Shown here piece by piece: positions 1-64,000 of a stretch of 64,000 nt of DNA. The notes under the pieces were generated by a model that was not told where the DNA came from, made no database searches, and was given only the letters and a program-made list of their open reading frames with translations. Made by a program: the position numbers and the translations under genes. The stretch's first letter is position 1; each line of letters starts with the position of its first letter. Source of the DNA: Streptomyces zhihengii (lineage in GTDB: Bacteria > Actinomycetota > Actinomycetes > Streptomycetales > Streptomycetaceae); contig NZ_JAFEJA010000002.1 in assembly GCF_016919245.1 (NCBI RefSeq), forward strand, positions 560,501 through 624,500. The letters run 5' to 3'.

Positions 1-885
1 GACCTCGATGAACGTGCGCATGCCCTGGTCGAGCAGAGACCTGACCGCGGTCTCGAACTCCACCGTGGAACGCAGGTTGTCGAACCAGTACTGAGCATCC
101 AGTGCGCCGTCGACGGCGGCACCGGTCAGCGTGGAGAACATCGCCACCGAACCAACCGCCGGACGCACCTCCGCCAGATCCGTCAGGATCCGCTCCCGCA
201 ACTCCTCCATCTGCGGCGAATGCGACGCATAGTCCACCGGAATCCGCCGCGCACGGATCTCGCGCCGCTCACACTCCGCCACCAACTCGTCCAGCGCCTC
301 AACAGAACCGGAAACCACCGTCGACGACGGGCCGTTCACCGCCGCCACGGACACATGCCCGTTCAGGCCGGAGGCCAGCTCCTCAACCACCGCGCGCCCG
401 GCCGCGACGGACACCATGCCGCCACCACCCGCGACCGCCAGCAACGCCCGCGACCGCAGAGCCACCACCCGAGCCGCATCCTCCAACGACAACCAGCCCG
501 ACACACACGCCGCGGCGATCTCACCCTGCGAATGCCCGACCACCACCGACGGCGAGACACCAGCCGACCGCCAGACCTCGGCCAGCGACACCATCACCGC
601 CCACAACACCGGCTGGATCACATCCACCCGGTCCAACGGCTCATCGTTCAACAGCACAGCCGTCAACGACCAGTCCACATGCGGCGCCAACGCGGCCTCG
701 CACGCCACCAGCCGCTCCCGGAACACCGGAGACGACTCCCACAACTCCCGCGCCATCCCCAGCCACTGAGACCCCTGACCCGGGAACACGAACACCACAC
801 CACCACCGGCAGCAGCACCGGCTCCGGTGGCAGCGGACAGGCCGGTGAGGAGCTCGTCCCGGCCCTCACCCACCACCACGGCACG
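1..885 (-). repeat. Near-identical methylmalonyl AT block, module H copy
   Basis: Reverse-complement counterpart of the module 2 and module 4 AT blocks, truncated by the left edge. The three copies lie on different genes and strands, so the similarity cannot be simple tandem duplication. Confidence 0.8.
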
Positions 886-2364
886 GTGCTCCAGCGCGGC
901 CCGGCCCGTCGCCAGCGACCAGCCCACATCCGCCGGAGCCAGCTCCGGCCGCTCCGCCACGAACGACCGCAACCCCTCGACCTGCGCCCGCAACCCCGCC
1001 TCGGACCCCGCCGACACCACCCACGGCACCGGCCCCGGCCCCGACACCGGCCCCGACATCGGCAGCGGCCCCGGCGCAGGGGTCTGCCCGGGATCCTGAG
1101 CGGGCTCGGACGCAGGTGCCTGTTCGAGCACCACGTGCGCGTTCGTGCCGGACATGCCGAACGACGACACCGCCGCACGCCGCGGACGACCCACCTCAGG
1201 CCACGAACGCGCCCGCGCCAGCAACTCCACCGCGCCGACGGACCAGTCCACGTGCGGTGACGGCTCGTCGACGTGCAGCGTCGCCGGCAGGACGCCGTGC
1301 CGCATCGCCATGACCATCTTGATCACACCCGCGACACCGGCCGCGGACTGGGTGTGGCCGATGTTCGACTTGATCGAACCGAGCCACAGCGGCTCGCCGT
1401 CCTCGCCGCGCTCCCGGCCGTAGGTCGCCAGCAGTGACTGGGCCTCGATCGGGTCGCCGAGCCGCGTGCCGGTGCCGTGGGCCTCGACGGCGTCCACGTC
1501 CGCGCCCGTGAGCTGTGCGTTCGCCAGTGCCTGGCGGATCACCCGCTGCTGCGACGGACCGTTCGGCGCCGTCAGACCGTTCGACGCACCGTCCTGGTTG
1601 ATCGCGCTGCCCCGCACGACCGCCAGCACCTCGTGCCCGTTCCGCCGGGCATCCGACAGCCGCTCCAGCATCACCAGGCCGACGCCCTCGGACCAGCCCG
1701 TGCCGTCCGCCGCCGCCGAGAAGGCCTTGCAGCGGCCGTCCGACGCCAGTCCGTCCTGCCGGTCGAACTCGACGAACGCACCCGGCGTGGCCATCACCGT
1801 CACGCCTCCGGCCAGCGCCATGTCGCACTCACCGCTGTGCAGCGCCTGCGCCGCCAGATGCAGGGCCACCAGCGACGACGAACACGCCGTGTCCACCGTC
1901 ACCGCCGGGCCCTCCAGCCCGAACGAGTAGGCGATGCGGCCCGAGATCACGCTGTTCGCCGTCCCGGTGAGGAGGTGTCCCTCCGCACCCGGTACTCCTG
2001 CCGCTCCATATCCGGAGGAGGCCGCGCCGGCGAACACGCCCACGCTCCGGCCGCGCAGCGACCGCGGGTCCATGCCGGCCGACTCGAACGTGCTCCACGC
2101 GGCCTCCAGCAGCAGCCGCTGCTGCGGGTCCATCGCCAGGGCCTCGCGCGGCGAGATCCCGAACAGGCCGGCGTCGAACCCGGCGACGTCGTCCACGAAT
2201 CCACCCAGCTGCACGATGCGGCCGGATGCGGCGCTCGGCCAGCCACGGTCGGTGGGGAACGGCGCGATGCCGTCCTCCCCGTCGACGACCAGCCGCCACA
2301 GGGCTTCCGGGGAGGTCACGCCGCCGGGGTAGCGGCAGGCCATGCCCACGATCGCGAGCGGCTC
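1..2364 (-). other. Module H: KS - AT (methylmalonyl), truncated by window edge
   Basis: KS at about 1110-2364 has its nucleophile Cys codon at 1882-1884 (DTACSSS) and the downstream His motifs EAHGTGT and NIGHT. The AT (from about 800 leftwards) has [17 protein letters not shown] and YASHSPQME, the pattern of a methylmalonyl-CoA-specific domain, so this module should add a methyl branch. The sequence ends inside the AT C-terminal part, so reductive domains and ACP cannot be judged. The AT is nearly identical in DNA to those of modules 2 and 4 on the other strand. Confidence 0.93.
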
Positions 2365-5300
2365 CCGGGTGTCGGCCCGTGTCGGCGTCGGCGTCGGCGT
2401 CGCGGGGGAGCGGTCGGCCTCGCCGAGCAACTGGCCCGTCAGGTACTGCACCAGAGCCAGCGGCATCGGGTAGTCGAACACCAGGGTGGTGGGCAGTTGC
2501 AGCCCGGTGCGGGCGACCAGCAGGTCGCGCAGCTCCACGGCGGTGAGCGAGCTGAACCCGAGGTCCTTGAACGCGCGTCCGGGGTCGAGGGCCTGCGGGT
2601 CGGGGTACTGCAGGACGGTCGCGACGGCGTCCCGGACCAACTGGAGGAGGATCCGCTGGTGCTCGGCGACGGGGGAGCCGGCGAGCTGCGTCCGGAGTTC
2701 GTCCCCGGCGTGCGAGCCGCTGCCGGGGACGGCGCCGCCGGCCGCCGCGGCGGCTTCCGACAGGTCGGACAGCAGCCGGCTCGGCCGCACCAGGGTGAAC
2801 GTCGAGGCGAACCGGGACCAGTCCACATCGGCGACGGTCACACAAGCCTGCTGCTGCTCGATCGCCTGCGCCAGCGCGAGCACGGCCAGGTCCGGGTCCA
2901 TCGGGGACAGCCCCTGACGGCGCAGCAGCTGCTCGGCCTCGCCCCGGGCGGCCATGCCCGCCCCGGCCCACGGGCCCCAGGCGATCGAGGTGGCCGGCAG
3001 TCCGCGATGACGGCGGCCCTGTGCCCAGGCGTCCAGGAACGCGTTGCCGGCCGCGTACGCGCCCTGGCCGCCGCTGCCCCAGGTCGCCGCGATCGAGGAG
3101 AACACCACGAACTGGTCGAGCGGCAGGTCCCGGGTCAGCTCCTCCAGCAGGACGGTGCCCTCGGTCTTGCTCCGCATCACCCGGGCCATCGCGTCCGGGC
3201 CGGTCCCCTCCAGCGCCGCGGGCTCGTCTATCCCCGCTGCGTGGACCACACCGGTGAGAGGCCACTGCTCCGGAATCGCGGCGATCACCGCCGCGAGGGC
3301 GTCCCGGTCGGTGACGTCGCACGCGACCACGGTCGCCCGCGTGCCGAGCGCGGCCAGCTCCTCCAGCAGGCCTTCCGGGGCCACGCCGCTGCGGCTCGTG
3401 AGCACCAGACGCGGAGCGCCGCGGCCGGCGAGCCAGCGCGCCACCACCGCACCGAGCGCGCCGGTCCCACCGGTGATCAGGACCGTCCCGGCGGGGTTCC
3501 ACTCCGGGGCGGTCCGGCGCGCCGGAGTGGCACGCACCAGGCGGCGGCCGTAGACGACCGGCCCACGGACGGCGACCTGGTCCTCGGCGCCGTCGGCGAG
3601 GACGCCGACGAGCCGCGCGGACGTCTGCTCGGTCCACTGCGCGGGCAGGTCGATCAGGCCGCCCCAGCGGTGCGGCAGTTCGAGCGCGGCGACCCGCCCC
3701 AGGCCCCACGCCGTCGCCGACGGCGGGTCCGCCGGCCGGTCCGACGAGTCGACGGACACCGCGCCCCGGGTCAGCACCCACAGCGGCGCGGCGGCGTCAC
3801 GCAGGGCGTGCACCGAGGCCAGCACGTCCGCCCAGCCCTCGGCGACCAGCACGACACCGGCGACGTCCGGTACCGAGGCCGCCTCGTCGGCCGGGGCCAC
3901 CACGACCGTCGCGTCGGCCGCCTCCAGGGCCGCCACGACATCGCCGTCCGCGCGCCCGCACACCACCCAGGTGCCGGAAAGAGAGGCCGAGGACAGTCCG
4001 GTGAGCGGCTTCCAGGCGATCTGGTAGCGCCACGAGTCGACGGCGGCCTGCTCCCGGCGCTGCCGGCGCCAGGACGTCAGCGCCGGCAGCGCGGCCTCCA
4101 GGCCCGCCAGCTCCCGCAGGTCGCCACGCTCCACGGCGTTCCAGAACTCCGTGTCCGCGACGTCGGAGTGGCCGGCCGGCGCCGCGGCCTGCTCGGGCCA
4201 GTACCGGTCACGCTGGAACGCGTACGCCGGCAGATCGACGACCCGCCCGCCCCAGCCCGCGAACACCCCGGCCCAGTCGATCTCGACACCGGCCGTCCAC
4301 AGCCGGCCCACGGCGCCGATCGCACAGGCGGTCTCGTCCCGGTCCTTGCGCAGCAGCGGTACGAGGACGGCTTCCCCGGCGGTCTCGCGCGCCAGCCCGG
4401 ACAGCACTCCGTCCGGGCCCAGTTCCAGGCACCGGGTCACGCCCATGGCGTCCAGCGTCGCGACGCCGTCACCGAACCGCACCGTCCGCCGGACCTGCTC
4501 CAGCCAGTACTCCGGGCGCTGCATCAGACCCGGTTCCGCCACGGCGCCGGTCAGGTTGGAGACCACCGGAATCCGCGCCGGGTGGAACGTCAGCCCGGAC
4601 AGCACGGCGGCGAACCGCTCCAGCATCGGCTCCATGAGAGCGGAGTGGAACGCGTGCGACACCGACAGGACGGTGAACCGGCGGCCCTGCTCGGCGCACA
4701 CGGCGGCGTAGCGCTCGATCGCGTCCACGCCGCCGGACAGGACGACGGAGTCCGAGCCGTTGACGGCGGCGACGTCCAGGCCGGAGCCGGCGACATCGGC
4801 CTCGCCCGCCTGCACGGCGAGCATCCCGCCACCCTCGGGCAGCGCCTGCATCAGCCGGCCCCGCTCGGCCACCATCACGCACGCGTCGTCCAGCGACAGG
4901 ATGCCGGCGACATGCGCGGCGCTGATCTCGCCCAGCGAGTGCCCCAGCAGCACATCGGGGGTGACACCCCACGACTCGACCAGTCGGAACAGGGCCACTT
5001 CGAGGGCGAACAGGCCCGCCTGCGCCCACATGGTCCGGTCGAGGTCGGCGCCGTCGGCCAGGACGTCGCGCAGCGGACGCTCCAGCCGCGCGTCCAGCCG
5101 GGCGCACACCGCGTCGAACGCTCCCGCGAACACCGGGAACGCGCCGTACAGCTCCAGCCCCATACCGGCGCGCTGGGAGCCCTGGCCGGTGAACAGCAAC
5201 GCCAGCCGACCGCCGCCGACCTGGCCGGACGTCATCTGCTCGCCCGTCGCGCCCGTCAGCACCGCGCGGTGCTCCAGCGCTGCCCGCGTCGTCGCGGTCG

Positions 5301-6816
5301 ACCAGCCCACGTCCACCGGGTCCAGACCGGGCCGCTCGGAGATGAACGACAGCAGGTTCTGCACCTGCTCCCGGAGCCCCGCCGCCGTCTTCGCCGAGAC
5401 CAGCCACGGCACCGTCCCCGGCCGCACCACGCGCGCCGGTGCCACCTCGTCGGCGGGATCCGGGGCCTGTTCGAGGATGACATGGGCGTTGGTGCCGCTG
5501 ATGCCGAACGAGGACACCGCCGCGCGGCGCGGACGGCCCGCCCCGGGCCAGGGACGCGCCTCGGTGAGCAGCTCCACAGCGCCCGCCGTCCAGTCCACCT
5601 GGGTGGACGGCTCGTCGACGTGCAGCGTCGCCGGCAGGACGCCGTGCCGCATCGCCATGACCATCTTGATCACACCCGCCGCACCCGCGGCCGCCTGGGT
5701 GTGACCGATGTTCGACTTCACCGACCCCAGCCACAACGGCTCGCCGTCGGGCCCCCGCTCCCGGCCGTACGTCGCCAGCAGCGCCTGCGCCTCGATCGGG
5801 TCCCCCAGACGGGTGCCCGTCCCGTGGGCCTCCACGACGTCGACGTCCGCGCCGGTGAGCCGGGCGTTCGCCAGCGCCTGCCCGATCACCCGCTGCTGCG
5901 AGGTGCCGTTCGGGGCGGTCAGCCCGTTGGACGCGCCGTCCTGGTTCACCGCGGTGCCCCGCACCACGGCCAGCACATGGTGCCCGTTGCGCCGGGCGTC
6001 CGAGAGCCGCTCGACGACCAGCACGGCCGTGCCCTCCGACCAGCCGGTGCCGTCGGCGGCGGAGGCGAACGCCTTGCACCGCCCGTCCGACGCCAGCCCG
6101 CCCTGCTGCGCGAAGTCCGCGAACACACTCGGCGTGGACAGCACCGTCACACCGCCGGCCACCGCCAGATCGCACTCACGCGACCGCAGCGCCTGGCAGG
6201 CCAGATGCAACGCCACCAGGGACGACGAACACGCGGTGTCCAGCGTCACCGCCGGACCCTCCAGCCCGAAGGCGTAGGCCACACGCCCCGACAGCACACT
6301 TCCGGCGTTGCCCGTGCCCAGGAACGCCTCCACCCCTTCCGGCAACGCGCTCATGCTCGACGCGTAGTCGTGGTAGATCAGCCCCGCGTACACACCGGTC
6401 GACGAGCCCCGCAGCGACAACGGGTCCAGCCCCGCGTTCTCGAAGGCCTCCCACACACCCTCCAGCAGCAGACGCTGCTGCGGGTCCATCGCCAGGGCCT
6501 CCCGCGGACTGATCCCGAACAGCTCCGCGTCGAAGTCCCCGGCACCGGCGACGAACCCACCGACCCCGGACACCCCGCCCCAGGCCAGATCCCACCCGCG
6601 GTCGTCCGGGAAGTCCGTGATCCCGTCCCCGCCGTCCACGACGAGGTCCCACAACCCCTCCGGCGAGACCACACCGCCCGGCAGCCGGCACGACATCCCG
6701 ACGATCGCGATCGGCTCGCGCTCCGCCGCCTCGATGTTCCGGAGCCGCTGCTTGGTGGTGTGCAGGTCGGCCGTGACCCGCTTGAGATAGTCCCGCAGTT
6801 TCATCTCGTCGGACAT
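1..6816 (-). CDS. Type I modular PKS, modules G and H (3' end beyond window)
   Basis: Two-module portion of a modular type I PKS; 2,272 codons are visible and the frame is open to the left edge. The ATG at 6816 follows AAGAGG (6822-6827) with 5 nt spacing and begins an N-terminal docking helix (residues 1 to about 33, opening [14 protein letters not shown]), the usual feature of a PKS subunit that receives a chain from another protein. Domain order: KS, malonyl AT, KR, ACP (module G), then KS and methylmalonyl AT (module H, cut by the window). It begins 36 nt after the stop of the 10,086-aa PKS, with no room for a promoter, so the two are almost certainly co-transcribed. That protein's C-terminal docking segment would fit a hand-off to this one. 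The rest of module H and any further modules lie outside the window. Confidence 0.97.
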   Translation of the reverse strand, partial: MSDEMKLRDYLKRVTADLHTTKQRLRNIEAAEREPIAIVGMSCRLPGGVVSPEGLWDLVVDGGDGITDFPDDRGWDLAWGGVSGVGGFVAGAGDFDAELFGISPREALAMDPQQRLLLEGVWEAFENAGLDPLSLRGSSTGVYAGLIYHDYASSMSALPEGVEAFLGTGNAGSVLSGRVAYAFGLEGPAVTLDTACSSSLVALHLACQALRSRECDLAVAGGVTVLSTPSVFADFAQQGGLASDGRCKAFASAADGTGWSEGTAVLVVERLSDARRNGHHVLAVVRGTAVNQDGASNGLTAPNGTSQQRVIGQALANARLTGADVDVVEAHGTGTRLGDPIEAQALLATYGRERGPDGEPLWLGSVKSNIGHTQAAAGAAGVIKMVMAMRHGVLPATLHVDEPSTQVDWTAGAVELLTEARPWPGAGRPRRAAVSSFGISGTNAHVILEQAPDPADEVAPARVVRPGTVPWLVSAKTAAGLREQVQNLLSFISERPGLDPVDVGWSTATTRAALEHRAVLTGATGEQMTSGQVGGGRLALLFTGQGSQRAGMGLELYGAFPVFAGAFDAVCARLDARLERPLRDVLADGADLDRTMWAQAGLFALEVALFRLVESWGVTPDVLLGHSLGEISAAHVAGILSLDDACVMVAERGRLMQALPEGGGMLAVQAGEADVAGSGLDVAAVNGSDSVVLSGGVDAIERYAAVCAEQGRRFTVLSVSHAFHSALMEPMLERFAAVLSGLTFHPARIPVVSNLTGAVAEPGLMQRPEYWLEQVRRTVRFGDGVATLDAMGVTRCLELGPDGVLSGLARETAGEAVLVPLLRKDRDETACAIGAVGRLWTAGVEIDWAGVFAGWGGRVVDLPAYAFQRDRYWPEQAAAPAGHSDVADTEFWNAVERGDLRELAGLEAALPALTSWRRQRREQAAVDSWRYQIAWKPLTGLSSASLSGTWVVCGRADGDVVAALEAADATVVVAPADEAASVPDVAGVVLVAEGWADVLASVHALRDAAAPLWVLTRGAVSVDSSDRPADPPSATAWGLGRVAALELPHRWGGLIDLPAQWTEQTSARLVGVLADGAEDQVAVRGPVVYGRRLVRATPARRTAPEWNPAGTVLITGGTGALGAVVARWLAGRGAPRLVLTSRSGVAPEGLLEELAALGTRATVVACDVTDRDALAAVIAAIPEQWPLTGVVHAAGIDEPAALEGTGPDAMARVMRSKTEGTVLLEELTRDLPLDQFVVFSSIAATWGSGGQGAYAAGNAFLDAWAQGRRHRGLPATSIAWGPWAGAGMAARGEAEQLLRRQGLSPMDPDLAVLALAQAIEQQQACVTVADVDWSRFASTFTLVRPSRLLSDLSEAAAAAGGAVPGSGSHAGDELRTQLAGSPVAEHQRILLQLVRDAVATVLQYPDPQALDPGRAFKDLGFSSLTAVELRDLLVARTGLQLPTTLVFDYPMPLALVQYLTGQLLGEADRSPATPTPTPTRADTREPLAIVGMACRYPGGVTSPEALWRLVVDGEDGIAPFPTDRGWPSAASGRIVQLGGFVDDVAGFDAGLFGISPREALAMDPQQRLLLEAAWSTFESAGMDPRSLRGRSVGVFAGAASSGYGAAGVPGAEGHLLTGTANSVISGRIAYSFGLEGPAVTVDTACSSSLVALHLAAQALHSGECDMALAGGVTVMATPGAFVEFDRQDGLASDGRCKAFSAAADGTGWSEGVGLVMLERLSDARRNGHEVLAVVRGSAINQDGASNGLTAPNGPSQQRVIRQALANAQLTGADVDAVEAHGTGTRLGDPIEAQSLLATYGRERGEDGEPLWLGSIKSNIGHTQSAAGVAGVIKMVMAMRHGVLPATLHVDEPSPHVDWSVGAVELLARARSWPEVGRPRRAAVSSFGMSGTNAHVVLEQAPASEPAQDPGQTPAPGPLPMSGPVSGPGPVPWVVSAGSEAGLRAQVEGLRSFVAERPELAPADVGWSLATGRAALEHRAVVVGEGRDELLTGLSAATGAGAAAGGGVVFVFPGQGSQWLGMARELWESSPVFRERLVACEAALAPHVDWSLTAVLLNDEPLDRVDVIQPVLWAVMVSLAEVWRSAGVSPSVVVGHSQGEIAAACVSGWLSLEDAARVVALRSRALLAVAGGGGMVSVAAGRAVVEELASGLNGHVSVAAVNGPSSTVVSGSVEALDELVAECERREIRARRIPVDYASHSPQMEELRERILTDLAEVRPAVGSVAMFSTLTGAAVDGALDAQYWFDNLRSTVEFETAVRSLLDQGMRTFIEV
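2365..6717 (-). other. Module G: KS - AT (malonyl) - KR (A-type) - ACP
   Basis: KS about 5465-6717 (Cys codon 6229-6231). AT about 4195-5210 with GHSLGE and SHAFH, the malonyl-CoA signature. No DH: the AT is followed by the [16 protein letters not shown] linker typical of KR-only modules. KR about 2960-4150 has intact TGGTGALG, Lys, Ser, Tyr (QGAYAAGN) and Asn. It lacks the LDD motif and has a Trp eight residues before the Tyr, which is the A-type (L-hydroxyl) pattern, unlike the B-type KRs of modules A-F. ACP about 2440-2660 has GFSSL instead of GFDSL; the phosphopantetheine-attachment Ser is retained. Confidence 0.92.
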
Positions 6817-6821
6817 CAGGG

Positions 6822-6827
6822 CCTCTT
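6822..6827 (-). promoter_or_regulatory. Ribosome binding site of the second minus-strand PKS
   Basis: AAGAGG on the minus strand, 5 nt upstream of the ATG at 6816. The whole gap between the two PKS genes (6817-6852) is 36 nt and holds this site and no visible terminator hairpin, supporting one transcript. Confidence 0.7.
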
Positions 6828-6852
6828 GGTGTGTCGTGGTCGGATCCGGGAA

Positions 6853-37113
<30,261 letters not shown>

Positions 37114-37119
37114 CCGAAT

Positions 37120-37126
37120 CCACCTT
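37120..37126 (-). promoter_or_regulatory. Ribosome binding site of the giant PKS
   Basis: AAGGTGG on the minus strand, 6 nt before the GTG at 37113. It decides the start: the in-frame TTG at 37155 lies upstream of this site and has no comparable Shine-Dalgarno sequence. Confidence 0.75.
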
Positions 37127-37225
37127 ATTTCCGGGGCAGTGGGTGGAAGTGTCAAGCCAAGACCCAGTAGCCCGCAGCGACCCGACTCAGCAGCCCGAGA
37201 GCGGCGGAGAACAGAGACCGGGACG

Positions 37226-37262
37226 ATATTAGGAGGTCAAAGCATTGATTCGACAACCCCTA
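37226..37262 (-). promoter_or_regulatory. Candidate promoter of the giant PKS with TAGGGGTTG box
   Basis: On the minus strand TAGGGGTTGTCG occupies 37262-37251, its last six bases (TTGTCG, 37256-37251) serving as a possible -35. A TAATAT -10 lies at 37231-37226, giving a 19-nt spacer, somewhat long. Transcription would start about 105 nt before the GTG at 37113. Read by eye only. Confidence 0.4.
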
Positions 37263-37313
37263 TTCGACCCCAGGCGGGTCCGGCCCGAAGGAATCCCCGC
37301 CGGGGAATGGTGA
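37231..37313 (+). other. Possible 22-codon ORF with a perfect AGGAGG site
   Basis: AGGAGG (37231-37236), 8 nt, then TTG at 37245 and an open frame to TGA at 37311, giving a 22-residue Arg/Pro-rich peptide (begins MIRQPLFDPRRV). I recognise no family. It lies in a regulatory region and partly overlaps the candidate minus-strand promoter, so chance is a fair explanation. It could be a leader peptide or a remnant of a lost gene. Confidence 0.15.
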
Positions 37314-37571
37314 ACGGTCGGCGGTGCGTCTGGAGCACGTTGCTGCGGGTGCGTCACGACGGTGTGGCGGCGGCTTCACGTATGCGGCGCGAATGGAACG
37401 TGAATACCGCACGAATGGTCGATGGGAAATCCACGGGGAATTCTCCGCGACCGGTCGGCTGCGGTGTCGGCGTCACGTCGTCGGAGAGGTGGATTCCGGC
37501 TTGTCGTCGCCCGCCCCGGTGGTATCCCGTTTCCCCTGTCCGATGAGGAAGGACCGTGCCACTGAGGGGTG

Positions 37572-37608
37572 ACCCTACCCGGTGCACCGCCCCTACCGTG
37601 AACCCCTA
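37572..37608 (-). promoter_or_regulatory. Second candidate minus-strand promoter / TAGGGG box cluster
   Basis: On the minus strand TAGGGG occurs at 37608-37603 and 37595-37590, and TAGGGT at 37577-37572. TTCACG directly after the first box followed by TAGGGT 19 nt later has the same arrangement as the candidate promoter nearer the gene. The leader would be about 460 nt. It may instead be an operator cluster. Confidence 0.25.
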
Positions 37609-37770
37609 AAGCCGTCGCCCGGGCCGTCCGCCCGGCGCCGGGTCCGAACGGCACGAACCGTCGAGCCGGGCAGCTCAGGGCGCCCTTGACACGGGACTTC
37701 GGCGGCGCGGTGCCCCTGCGGCGCGCCGCGGCCCGTCCCGCATCCCCCTGCCGCGGGGGGTGCGAATCCT

Positions 37771-37790
37771 CTTCCGGAGGGCCGCGGAAG
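37771..37790. repeat. Inverted repeat CTTCCG-8 nt-CGGAAG
   Basis: Six-base arms at 37771-37776 and 37785-37790, just upstream of the first TAGGGGCTGGT box. There is no poly-T, so it is not a convincing terminator. It could be an operator half-site pair or chance. Confidence 0.25.
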
Positions 37791-37795
37791 GCCCG

Positions 37796-37851
37796 TAGGG
37801 GCTGGTCAGACACCTATAGGGGTTGGTGCTCCGACACGGCGTGGCTAGGGT
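37796..37851 (+). promoter_or_regulatory. Candidate promoter of the plus-strand PKS with two TAGGGGYTGGT boxes
   Basis: TAGGGGCTGGT (37796-37806) and TAGGGGTTGGT (37817-37827) are direct repeats 21 bp apart, two helical turns. The second overlaps a possible -35, TTGGTG (37823-37828). Seventeen nt later comes TAGGGT (37846-37851), a good Streptomyces-type -10. Transcription would start near 37858, about 57 nt before the ATG at 37915. The repeat overlapping -35 suggests an activator contacting RNA polymerase. Confidence 0.45.
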
Positions 37852-37896
37852 CTGGTTCCGGGCCGGTTTATGGCAGCGATATCCATGGCGCATTCA

Positions 37897-37903
37897 GAGG
37901 TGG
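37897..37903 (+). promoter_or_regulatory. Ribosome binding site of the plus-strand PKS
   Basis: GAGGTGG, 11 nt upstream of the ATG at 37915, is the best Shine-Dalgarno match near the start. In-frame alternatives (ATG 37870, ATG 37885, GTG 37900) have weaker upstream sites and would add 5-15 residues. Confidence 0.5.
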
Positions 37904-37914
37904 TTCGAGTTTCC

Positions 37915-64000
<26,086 letters not shown>

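Larger units (their letters stand above)
37114..37914. promoter_or_regulatory. Divergent promoter region between the two PKS transcription units
   Basis: About 800 bp between the GTG of the minus-strand giant PKS and the ATG of the plus-strand PKS. It is less GC-rich than the genes and has no frame with a recognisable domain. It holds several TAGGGG/CCCCTA hexamers: exact on the plus strand at 37796 and 37817; exact on the minus strand at 37257-37262, 37590-37595 and 37603-37608; variants with a final T at 37846-37851 (plus) and 37572-37577 (minus). It also has a GGTGCACC palindrome (37581-37588) and a CTTCCG-8 nt-CGGAAG inverted repeat (37771-37790). It is the obvious control point for the cluster, likely bound by a pathway regulator encoded outside the window. 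Confidence 0.75.

Noticed and set aside
6817..6852. Promoter or terminator between the two minus-strand PKS genes
   Set aside because: Only 36 nt, containing a ribosome binding site and no hairpin.
37114..37155. Upstream TTG start for the giant PKS, and a TTGACA (37155-37150) as its -35
   Set aside because: The AAGGTGG site points to the GTG at 37113. A promoter here would start transcription inside that ribosome binding site, and there is no good -10.
37294..37306. TCCCC-GCC-GGGGA hairpin
   Set aside because: Five-base arms are too short to separate from chance in this composition.
37686..37691. TTGACA on the plus strand as a -35 for the plus-strand PKS
   Set aside because: No acceptable -10 at 16-19 nt; the TTGGTG-17-TAGGGT pair nearer the gene is better.
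37376..37813. 145-codon minus-strand frame, and 135-, 82- and 77-codon frames in the divergent region
   Set aside because: No Shine-Dalgarno, no recognisable domain, overlapping one another in several frames; typical high-GC chance ORFs.
37846..37856. TAGGGTCTGGT as a third operator copy
   Set aside because: It coincides with the best -10 hexamer, so its resemblance to the repeats is more simply explained as promoter sequence.

Overview
This window is the interior of a large type I modular polyketide synthase (PKS) cluster from a high-GC actinomycete, most likely Streptomyces. The evidence is very high GC with G/C-ending codons, cis-AT modules with the usual KS-AT-(DH-ER-KR)-ACP order, and actinobacterial docking domains. 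I see no tRNA, rRNA, transposon, CRISPR array or non-PKS gene. Only about 840 of the 64,000 bases are non-coding, and the product is not identified here.

Layout. Two PKS genes lie on the minus strand. The first runs 37113 to 6853 and encodes 10,086 aa and six modules (here A-F). The second starts at 6816, 36 nt after that stop, and runs off the left edge inside its second module (modules G and H). A divergent PKS gene on the plus strand starts near 37915 and runs off the right edge. It holds a loading module, modules 1-4 and the start of module 5. Between them, 37114-37913 is a divergent promoter region in which both genes have a TAGGGGTTG box overlapping a candidate -35 element.

Predicted chemistry. 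The plus-strand gene carries the starter machinery, a KSQ-type decarboxylase (active-site Cys replaced by Gln). Its extension modules are: 1, methylmalonate with DH-KR; 2, methylmalonate with a KR that looks dead; 3, malonate with DH-ER-KR; 4, methylmalonate with DH-KR. The six minus-strand modules A-F all carry malonyl-type AT domains: A, KR; B, DH-ER-KR; C, KR; D, KR; E, DH-KR; F, DH-ER-KR. G is malonyl with an A-type KR, and H is methylmalonyl. The inferred chain is long, partly reduced and hydroxylated, with methyl branches near its start and again at H. That would suit a large macrolide, macrolactam or linear polyol.

Most unusual points. The loading AT has lost its catalytic Ser (GHALGE) and a segment of about 60 residues that includes the catalytic His. 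The next module carries two complete methylmalonyl-type ATs in tandem, a 431-codon in-frame duplication with a 328-bp identical stretch. Together these suggest that the spare AT may charge the loading ACP. Other signs of recent reshuffling are a bimodular A-B / D-E duplication differing by one ER, near-identical methylmalonyl ATs in three modules, and a KS signature in G that does not match its supposed upstream module.
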